Shown here piece after piece: positions 13,885-20,422 of a stretch of 36,713 nt of DNA (the first letter of the stretch is position 1; the number at the start of each line of letters is the position of its first letter). The stretch is from assembly GCA_009380075.1 (NCBI GenBank), contig WHSO01000030.1, forward strand, positions 1 to 36,713, read 5' to 3'. The translations under genes were made by a program, and so were the position numbers. The notes below the pieces were generated by a model. The model had not been told where the DNA came from and did no database searches. It saw nothing but the letters and a program-made list of their open reading frames with translations. Origin of the DNA: Alphaproteobacteria bacterium (GTDB taxonomy: Bacteria > Pseudomonadota > Alphaproteobacteria > SMXQ01).

Positions 13885-16206
13885 TTGCTGCTTCTATGGA
13901 TTGGCATCAAGGCCGTTTCCCTTCGCTCAGTCCTGCTGGCGATTGTAGTCTTCGCGTCGGTGCCGATCCTGATTTTCGGAGCCGTTGCGGTTTCCCTTTA
14001 CGCCGACAGCGAGCGCCAGCGCGCCAAACGGGAACTGCAGGAAAGCGCGCGCGGCATCGCCCAAGCAATCGACTCACGATTTTTCGGGATCATCGGCGTG
14101 ACGGCCGCGATGGCCAGTTCTCCCCTCGTCCGCGCCGGCAATTACGAGGCATTCAAACGCCATCTGCGCGCGGCCACCGAAAAGACCAATATCCAGTTTC
14201 AGCTGTTCACCGCGGACGGCAGTCCCGTCGTCGACACCATCGAAAGCGAAACGATCCGCCAAGCGCGGCCCGGAGTCGGAATCCTGGAAAAGCTTACAAG
14301 CGGTGAACCGGTCGTAACGGACATCCTCGGCCGCGACAGTCTCGAAGGCCTTCACGCCAGGGTTGCGATGCCGGTCACCGTCGACGGTGCAGTGCGGTGG
14401 GTCCTTCATGCAATTGCCACGCCCGCGCACTTTCAGCCGATCCTCAATGATCCGGGGGTACCGAAGGACTGGATCGTATCCATTGCCGACCGTGACGCGG
14501 TCCACCTGACGCGGTCGCACAACAACGAAAAGTACACGGGTGCCCCCCTTGTTCCACTGCTAGCCGAGCACGTGAGAGCACTTCGCACCCACGTCCTCGA
14601 AACCGTCACCTACGAGGGCATTCCGGCGCTTTCCGCCACCGCTTACGCGCCGGTGACGGGCTGGGTCGCCGCCGTCGGCCTGCCGCGCGAGACCCTGAAC
14701 GCGCCGCTGCGCCGGCAACTCATAACTCTCGGCCTGATCGGGGCGATTCTGACCGGCACGGCGCTTTTCCTGGCCCTTGTTCTGGCGCGGTATCTGCACC
14801 GGACCATGCGGGAGGTCGGTACGCTCGCCCGCCAGGCCGGCGCCGGCAGCCCGGTGGAGCCGCATCCCACCGCCATCCGCGAGGTTGCGCAGACGGCCGC
14901 GGTGCTGCAGAACGTGTCCATAGAGCTACACAACCAGACCGAGCAGTTGAGAGTCCTCAATACGGGTCTCGAACGGAAGGTCGAGGCAAGCACCGCCGAA
15001 CTCGTCGAAGCCAACCGAAAGCTGATCGACGAAATGAACCTGCGCGAAGAGACGGAAATCCAGTTGCGCCACATGCAGAAGCTGGAGGCGGTCGGCCAGC
15101 TGACCGGGGGCATCGCCCACGACTTCAACAATCTTCTGGCCGTCATCATGAACAGCCTGCACCTCATGCAACGCCGGATGAAGCGTGGCGAAGGGAACGT
15201 GACGAACCTGGTTGGCAGCGCCCTTGACGGCGCGGAACGCGCTGCGACGCTGACGAAGCGGCTCCTCGCCTTCTCTCGCCAGCAGCCGCTCGCGCCGGTG
15301 CCCGTCGATGCCAATCGTCTCCTGGCCGGGATGGACGGACTGTTGCGCCACACGCTACCCGAAAACATAGAGATCGAGATGGTCCTGTTCAGCGGCCTGT
15401 GGCAGACCTGCACCGACGCTCCGGCCCTCGAAAGCGCGATCATCAACCTCGCTGCCAACGCGCGGGATGCCATGCCGGAGGGCGGGAAGCTCACTCTCGA
15501 AACGGCCAACGTCGACCTGGACAAAACCTACGCCGCGCGCCATCCGGAGAGCGAGCCGGGGCAATATGTCATGGTCGCCGTAACCGATACCGGTACCGGC
15601 ATGACGCCGGAGGTGGTGGAGAAGGCCTTCGACCCGTTCTTCACCACCAAGGCGGTCGGCATGGGAACGGGCCTCGGCCTCAGCCAAGTCCACGGCTTCA
15701 TGCGCCAGACCGGCGGCCTGACGAATATCTACAGCGAGCCCGGCGTCGGCACCACCGTGAAGCTCTACCTGCCGCGCTACCACGCCGCGGGACAAGGTGA
15801 TACCAGTCTTCCGGAGGATCGCGGAACGATGGCGCACGGGACAGGCCAGGTTGTGCTGGTGGTGGAGGACGACGCCGACGTGCGCTGGCTGGTCGTTCAG
15901 ATGCTTGAGGATCTGGGCTACGCGCCGCTGGAGGCGGAATCCCCCCAGGACGCCCTCGATAAGCTGGACGCCACTCCGCTGGTCCGCGTTCTGATGACCG
16001 ACGTCGTGATGCCCCAGATGAACGGGCGCGTCCTCGCCGACAAGGCGGTCGCGAAGCGGCCCGACCTCAAGGTGCTGTTCACCACGGGCTACACGCGCAA
16101 CGCCATCATCCACAACGGCGTCCTCGATCCGGGCGTGCATCTGATCAACAAGCCGTTCAAAATCGAAGCACTTGCCAGGAAACTCGCGGAGATGCTGGAC
16201 GGCTGA
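13885..16206 (+). CDS. membrane hybrid sensor histidine kinase with receiver domain
   Basis: This 773-residue hybrid kinase starts at TTG. It has a membrane segment at about residues 10-38 and a large periplasmic sensor region of the double-Cache type (about 39-275). A second membrane segment lies at about 277-302, followed by a coiled-coil linker. The kinase core has the H-box GQLTGGIAHDFNNLLAV with phosphoacceptor His 412. The ATPase domain shows NLAANARDAMPEGG near 522, DTGTGM near 569 and GLGLSQVHGFM. A C-terminal receiver domain begins near 658 (VLVVEDDADVRWL) with acceptor Asp 706 in MTDVVMPQMNG and the conserved Lys 756. No separate response regulator is adjacent, so output may pass through phosphotransfer to a distant partner. 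The ligand is unknown. Confidence 0.93.
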   Translation: MLLLWIGIKAVSLRSVLLAIVVFASVPILIFGAVAVSLYADSERQRAKRELQESARGIAQAIDSRFFGIIGVTAAMASSPLVRAGNYEAFKRHLRAATEKTNIQFQLFTADGSPVVDTIESETIRQARPGVGILEKLTSGEPVVTDILGRDSLEGLHARVAMPVTVDGAVRWVLHAIATPAHFQPILNDPGVPKDWIVSIADRDAVHLTRSHNNEKYTGAPLVPLLAEHVRALRTHVLETVTYEGIPALSATAYAPVTGWVAAVGLPRETLNAPLRRQLITLGLIGAILTGTALFLALVLARYLHRTMREVGTLARQAGAGSPVEPHPTAIREVAQTAAVLQNVSIELHNQTEQLRVLNTGLERKVEASTAELVEANRKLIDEMNLREETEIQLRHMQKLEAVGQLTGGIAHDFNNLLAVIMNSLHLMQRRMKRGEGNVTNLVGSALDGAERAATLTKRLLAFSRQQPLAPVPVDANRLLAGMDGLLRHTLPENIEIEMVLFSGLWQTCTDAPALESAIINLAANARDAMPEGGKLTLETANVDLDKTYAARHPESEPGQYVMVAVTDTGTGMTPEVVEKAFDPFFTTKAVGMGTGLGLSQVHGFMRQTGGLTNIYSEPGVGTTVKLYLPRYHAAGQGDTSLPEDRGTMAHGTGQVVLVVEDDADVRWLVVQMLEDLGYAPLEAESPQDALDKLDATPLVRVLMTDVVMPQMNGRVLADKAVAKRPDLKVLFTTGYTRNAIIHNGVLDPGVHLINKPFKIEALARKLAEMLDG

Positions 16207-16218
16207 AGCGCCGGCCGC

Positions 16219-18258
16219 CTACACCGGCGCAGTGGCCTTCCTGAGCCAGGCGCGGGATTTCGCGTCGAGCCGCGGGCCGATTACCGTCGCCACCCGTTGG
16301 TGATAGGCGTCGAGCCAGGCCTTTTCCTCGGCCGAAAGCAGCCGGGGTTCGATCAGGCGCCGTTCGATGGGCGCCAGCGTCAGCGTCTCGAACGCATACA
16401 TCTGGCGCCCGCCCACGCCCTTGCCGTCGGCGCGCACCGCCACCAGGTTCTCGATGCGGATGCCGTAGGCGCCGGCCTTGTAATAGCCGGGTTCGTTCGA
16501 CACCACCATGCCGGGGCGCAGGGCCACCGCGTTGGGCACCTGGGAGATGCGGTGCGGGCCCTCGTGCACGTTGAGGAAATGGCCGACGCCGTGGCCGGTG
16601 CCATGGTCGTATTCCAGGCCCGCCTGCCACAGGGCGCTGCGCGCCAGCACGTCGAGCTGGGAGCCCGAGGTCCCTTCCGGGAAGCGCACCATGGCGAGCC
16701 GGATATGGCCCTTGAGCACGCGGGTAAAGTGATCCTTCATCGCCGCCGAGGGCGCCTTGCCGCCGCCGACGAACAGCGTGCGGGTGACGTCGGTGGTGCC
16801 GTCGAGGTACTGCGCCCCGGAGTCGAGCAGGTAGATCTCGCCGGGCCGCAGCTTGCGGTCGGTCTCGGCGGTGACCCGGTAATGGACGATGGCCCCGTGC
16901 GGCCCGGCGCCGGAGATGGTGGGGAACGACAGGCCCTGGAAGTGGCGTCCCTCGGCGCGCAGGACCTCGAGCACGTCGGCCGCGCCCCTCTCGGTCAGCC
17001 TGCCCTTGGGTGCCTCCGCCGCGAGCCAGGCGAGGAAGCGCGTCAGCGCCGCCCCGTCGCGGCGGTGCGCGGCGCGGATGCCGGCGAGCTCGACCCGGTT
17101 CTTGCACGCCTTGGGCATCTGGCAGGGGTCGTCGCCGTCGCGGATATCGGCGCCGGCGCGCCGCAGTCGCCGGAACACCCAGTCGGGCGCGCCGGCGGGA
17201 TCGGCCAGCACGCTTTGCTTGCGCGCCCCCAGCGCATCGAGCGCCGGACCGAGCGCGGCCACGGGCCGGACCGTCACCGCGGCACCGAGATGGACGAGCG
17301 TTTCGGGCAGGAGCTTGCGCGCATCGATGAACAGATCGACCCTTGCATCCTTGCGGATGAGTGCAAAGGCGAGCGGCAGGGGCGCGTTCGCGACGTCGCC
17401 GCCGCGGATGTTGAGCAGCCAGGCGATGGAATCGGGCCGCGTCAGCACCGCGGCGTCGATGCCGTCGGCAGCAAGACCGGCGGCGATGCGCCGGCGTTTG
17501 TCGGCGGCGTTTTCGCCGGCGAAGCGGGTGGCGAGCGGATGGATGGGCGCCAGCGGCGGCGCCGGCCGTCCCCGCCACACGGCATCGACGGGATTGCGCG
17601 CGAGCGCCTTGAGGCGGGCGCCGGCCTCGTCGCAGGCGGCGGCGAAGCGCGCCACCTCGCGCGGCGTCGTCCGCCACGGGTCGTAGCCGAGCACGGCACC
17701 GCGGGGGATATTGGCGGCGACCCAGCGCGACGGCGGCAGGCGGCTGACGTGCTGGACGGAAAAGCGCGCAGTATCGACCTCGTTTCGCGCCTGCAGGGTG
17801 TAGCGGCCGTCGACGAACAGCGCCGCCTTGTCGGCCAGAACCACCGCGATGCCGGCCGAGCCGGTGAACCCCGTGAGCCAGACGAGCCGCTGCTCCGACG
17901 CCGGCACGTGTTCGCCCTGGTGGGCGTCGGCGCGGGGCACGATGAAGCCGTCCACGCCCATCGCCGTGAGCCGGGCGCGCAGCGCCGGCAGGCGGTCGGC
18001 CGGCGGCAGGTCCTCGGCTGGGACGCCTTCCATCCGGGCCTTGAGGGCGCCCAACTGCGCCTTCAGCGCCACCGGCGGCCGCGACGCCACCAGGGCCATC
18101 CAGTCCTCGGCCCTCAGTCCGGGCGGCGCACCAAGCACGCCGCGGAGAAGATCGCGCACCGCGCGGGCGGTGGAAACGCGCACACCCGCCGCCTTGCCCG
18201 CACCGGCGAGCAGGCGGTCGAAGGCGCGATCGCCGCCGTAGGACGTTTGTGCCGACAC
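16219..18258 (-). CDS. pepP: aminopeptidase P family metallopeptidase (M24)
   Basis: This enzyme should remove N-terminal residues that precede proline, using two metal ions. The C-terminal pita-bread domain keeps all five metal ligands. Numbered from the longer TTG start at 18321, these are Asp 500 and Asp 511 (DSGAQYLDGTTD), His 577 (GHGVGHFLNVHEGP), Glu 610 (NEPGYY) and Glu 624 (IRIENL). Two creatinase-like N domains precede it (VPRADAHQGEHVPASEQRL onward), as in the eukaryotic-type enzyme. About 80-100 residues upstream of the usual N-terminus are also open and GC-rich, and may be a small extra domain. I favour a GTG start at 18258 (VSAQTSYGG) with GAAGGG upstream. The TTG at 18321 is the alternative. 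The gene converges with the sensor kinase gene 12 bp away. Confidence 0.92.
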   Translation of the reverse strand: MSAQTSYGGDRAFDRLLAGAGKAAGVRVSTARAVRDLLRGVLGAPPGLRAEDWMALVASRPPVALKAQLGALKARMEGVPAEDLPPADRLPALRARLTAMGVDGFIVPRADAHQGEHVPASEQRLVWLTGFTGSAGIAVVLADKAALFVDGRYTLQARNEVDTARFSVQHVSRLPPSRWVAANIPRGAVLGYDPWRTTPREVARFAAACDEAGARLKALARNPVDAVWRGRPAPPLAPIHPLATRFAGENAADKRRRIAAGLAADGIDAAVLTRPDSIAWLLNIRGGDVANAPLPLAFALIRKDARVDLFIDARKLLPETLVHLGAAVTVRPVAALGPALDALGARKQSVLADPAGAPDWVFRRLRRAGADIRDGDDPCQMPKACKNRVELAGIRAAHRRDGAALTRFLAWLAAEAPKGRLTERGAADVLEVLRAEGRHFQGLSFPTISGAGPHGAIVHYRVTAETDRKLRPGEIYLLDSGAQYLDGTTDVTRTLFVGGGKAPSAAMKDHFTRVLKGHIRLAMVRFPEGTSGSQLDVLARSALWQAGLEYDHGTGHGVGHFLNVHEGPHRISQVPNAVALRPGMVVSNEPGYYKAGAYGIRIENLVAVRADGKGVGGRQMYAFETLTLAPIERRLIEPRLLSAEEKAWLDAYHQRVATVIGPRLDAKSRAWLRKATAPV

Positions 18259-18427
18259 CGGGAGGAACCCTTCAATGACCTCAGACACTTGGAAGCTAGT
18301 AAGGCCGGGGCCGGGAAACAAGGCGCAATCGCCCCCTGAAAAACCGGCGGCTTAAACCCATATTCATTATAGGATTATTACGATAACAACGCGGGCACCG
18401 CCCGCCCCTTCACGGGAGGAGAAAACC

Positions 18428-18706
18428 ATGGTCGATAAGCCGCGTCACATCCCCTACGAGGAAGAAGCCCAGCTCATGCTCGACGTGGTCAACTTCTTCG
18501 TCCAGAAACTGCCCCACGCGATCGAGTCCACGGCCCAGCATTTCGACGAGGCGGCGCTCGCCAGCACCCTGTTCGGGCGCCTGTCCCAGATGACCGACGA
18601 CGAGCTGGCCGAACGGGGCCTGCACCGGGACGATATCTCCAAAGCCGCGGCCGCGGCCGCCCACCTCTTCGGCGTCGCCAAAAAGGTCAACGAAGCGAAA
18701 AAGTAA
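18428..18706 (+). CDS. small protein of unknown function, paralogue of the gene at 19208
   Basis: A 92-residue acidic, helical protein with a good ribosome site (GGGAGGA just before the ATG). I do not recognise a named family. It shares two blocks with the product of 19208-19465. Near the N-terminus both have P-(Y/F)-x2-EA-x-L-x3-V and later KLP (here PYEEEAQLMLDVV and FVQKLP). Near the C-terminus both have LA-x2-G-x2-RD-x-IS-x2-A (here LAERGLHRDDISKAA). The C-terminal block resembles that of short DUF1127 proteins, but the N-terminal part does not. There is no signal peptide. The gene is transcribed divergently from pepP across an AT-rich gap (18322-18427) that should hold its promoter. Confidence 0.8.
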   Translation: MVDKPRHIPYEEEAQLMLDVVNFFVQKLPHAIESTAQHFDEAALASTLFGRLSQMTDDELAERGLHRDDISKAAAAAAHLFGVAKKVNEAKK

Positions 18707-19207
18707 GCATTTTCAGCAAATTATAGACATGAGCCTGGCGCATGGCTCATATGACGAATCACCACTACCGATAGGCGCCGGTCGCGGGTAGCGTACACGG
18801 AGTTGTTCAGTACCGCGTCATGCGTACCCGCGTTCCGTAGCATTCTGTAAAGCTTTTGTAGCGTTTTTTGGCGTATTGGAAATGGCGGCCGCTTGCGGCC
18901 GCCATTTTCTTTTTGGGCCGGCGTATGGCCGAAGCGCCCGGATGTCCACGGAGACTCTCCATTTAACACCCTGAATGTTAAAGAAGTATTACGACGGCAT
19001 GTGATTTTTGCATGGCTTGGTTACGCAATCGGCGCGGGTCATTCGGCGCCGTCGCGCGCATATTCCCTTCAGCAAACGGCGGGGACCCGGATATCCGGCC
19101 CGCCGAAAATCAGAAAAAAGAGCAATCGCAGGTGGGCTGGCCAATGACATGCCGGACCCACGTACGTTGTCTTTCGACCCAAGAACCGTAACGCCAAGGA
19201 TACGACC
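18707..19207 (+). other. 501-bp intergenic region, possible small RNA
   Basis: I see no credible protein gene here. The region contains ATGAGCC/GGCTCAT arms just after the upstream gene (about 18729-18750). CGCGGGTA and TACCCGCG arms lie between about 18783 and 18836. An inverted repeat TTAACA-N7-TGTTAA lies at 18963-18981, and a strong terminator at 18880-18914. The paired arms followed by a terminator could be the 3' part of the upstream transcript or a separate small RNA of about 150-190 bases. The stretch 18915-19207 holds no clear element besides the 18963 repeat and an AAGGA ribosome site for the next gene. Confidence 0.4.
18880..18914 (+). terminator. strong rho-independent terminator
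   Basis: AAATGGCGGCCGC (18880-18892) and GCGGCCGCCATTT (18895-18907) pair over 13 bp with a 2-base loop, followed by TCTTTTT. It lies 174 bp after the stop of the small gene at 18428. A long untranslated 3' end or a separate RNA therefore ends here. Confidence 0.85.
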
Positions 19208-19465
19208 ATGACCGACCATTCCATTCTTTCCCCCGCGGTACCGGACTTCCCGTTCCAGAAGGAGGCGCGGCTCCTGACCGCCGTCGCCACCGCCCTGTTC
19301 GTGAAGCTGCCCCGCAGCTTCTCCGCCGCCATCCGCGCCCGGGCGATCTACGAGGACCTCTACCTGCTCGACTCCCCGGGCCTCGCCGCCCTCGGCATCA
19401 CCCGGGACGGCATCAGCCGCTTCGCCATCGAGCGTTCGGGCATGCTTCCCGAAAAGGCCGAATAG
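19208..19465 (+). CDS. small protein of unknown function, paralogue of the gene at 18428
   Basis: An 85-residue protein with blocks PFQKEARLLTAVATALFVKLP (residues 15-35) and LAALGITRDGISRFA (about 59-73). These line up with the 92-residue product upstream; the spacer between the blocks is about seven residues shorter here. A CAAGGATA ribosome site supports the ATG at 19208. There is no signal peptide, although residues 22-40 are moderately hydrophobic. It converges with prmA, with only 13 bp between the two stops. The conserved blocks in two adjacent genes argue that both are real. No function can be assigned. Confidence 0.75.
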   Translation: MTDHSILSPAVPDFPFQKEARLLTAVATALFVKLPRSFSAAIRARAIYEDLYLLDSPGLAALGITRDGISRFAIERSGMLPEKAE

Positions 19466-19478
19466 TCCGGCCATGCGG

Positions 19479-20414
19479 TCAACCGCCTTCGCATAGGATC
19501 ATCGTGCTCCAGTCGCCGAGCACGATGGTCCGGCGAAGCGCGAGCCCCGCCGCCCCGTAGGCGGCGAGCACCTCCCCTTCCTGGGCGGTCAGCAGGCCGG
19601 ACAGGACAAAAAACCCGCCCGGCGCCAGCAGCCCGGTCAGTTCCGGCGCCAGCGCGATCAGCGGCTCCGCCAGGATATTGGCGACGATCAGGTCGTAGGG
19701 CGCGCCCGCGACCACCTCCCTCCCCGATACACCTTCGCCCGCAAGGGCGACGATCCGCTCCGCCAGTCCGTTGGCGGCGGCGTTCTCGCGCGTGGTCGCG
19801 GCGGCGATCGGGTCGACGTCGGTGGCGATAACCGGGATGGGCGGCCCCCCGGCCCCCTTGTCCGCGGCGGCGGCGATGGCCAGCGCGAGAATGCCCGAGC
19901 CGCAGCCGACGTCGAGTGCCCGCACCGGCCGTCCTTCCCTCGCGAAGGACGCCATCGCCTCGTCGATGGCGACGAGGCAGCCCCGGGTCGTCTCATGGGT
20001 GCCGGAGCCGAAGGCGGGCCCGGCGTCGAGGCGCAGCGCGACCGTCCCCGCCGGGGCGACGCCGTCGAAATGACTGCCGTGAATGAAGAACCGCCCTGCG
20101 GCAACGGGCGGGAACTGGCGCCGGTTGAGCGCCAGCCAGTCCTCCTCGGGCAGGGCCTCGACCGTGATCGCGGGCAGGCCCGCCCGCGGCACGCCCACCG
20201 TCGCCGCCACCGCATCGGCCAGCGCCGCCGCGTCGGGCGCCGCGTCCACCAGCGCCAGCACGCGCCACAGCGGCGGCGCGCCGGGCGCCTCGGGCTTTTC
20301 CTCGAAACGGGAAACCGACACGGCGTTGGGCGCGAACGCCGCCTCCAGCGCATCGGCCAAGGCCGCGTCGGCGACGGCGGATATCTTCCAGAGGCTCGCG
20401 CCCGGCGACGTCAT
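19479..20414 (-). CDS. prmA: ribosomal protein L11 methyltransferase PrmA
   Basis: PrmA trimethylates lysines and the N-terminus of ribosomal protein L11 using S-adenosylmethionine. The 311-residue product has a divergent N-terminal L11-recognition domain, then EDWLALNRRQFPPVAAGRFF. The family segment AFGSGTHETT is at about 134-143, the AdoMet loop LDVGCGSGILALA at 167-179 and the PrmA motif VANILAEPL near 240. The frame is open far upstream inside uvrD, but the ATG at 20414, 8 bp after the uvrD stop, gives the normal N-terminus. It is co-transcribed with uvrD, on the evidence of that spacing. Confidence 0.96.
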   Translation of the reverse strand: MTSPGASLWKISAVADAALADALEAAFAPNAVSVSRFEEKPEAPGAPPLWRVLALVDAAPDAAALADAVAATVGVPRAGLPAITVEALPEEDWLALNRRQFPPVAAGRFFIHGSHFDGVAPAGTVALRLDAGPAFGSGTHETTRGCLVAIDEAMASFAREGRPVRALDVGCGSGILALAIAAAADKGAGGPPIPVIATDVDPIAAATTRENAAANGLAERIVALAGEGVSGREVVAGAPYDLIVANILAEPLIALAPELTGLLAPGGFFVLSGLLTAQEGEVLAAYGAAGLALRRTIVLGDWSTMILCEGG

Positions 20415-20422
20415 GGGGCCCC

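Noticed and set aside
16297-18339. Long + strand open frame opposite the aminopeptidase P gene
   Set aside because: Antisense shadow; the - strand protein has all five metal ligands and normal domains.
18963-18981. TTAA...TTAA pair that might be a CtrA site
   Set aside because: The spacing is 11 bases, not the 7 required for the TTAA-N7-TTAA CtrA motif. It reads better as a simple inverted repeat.
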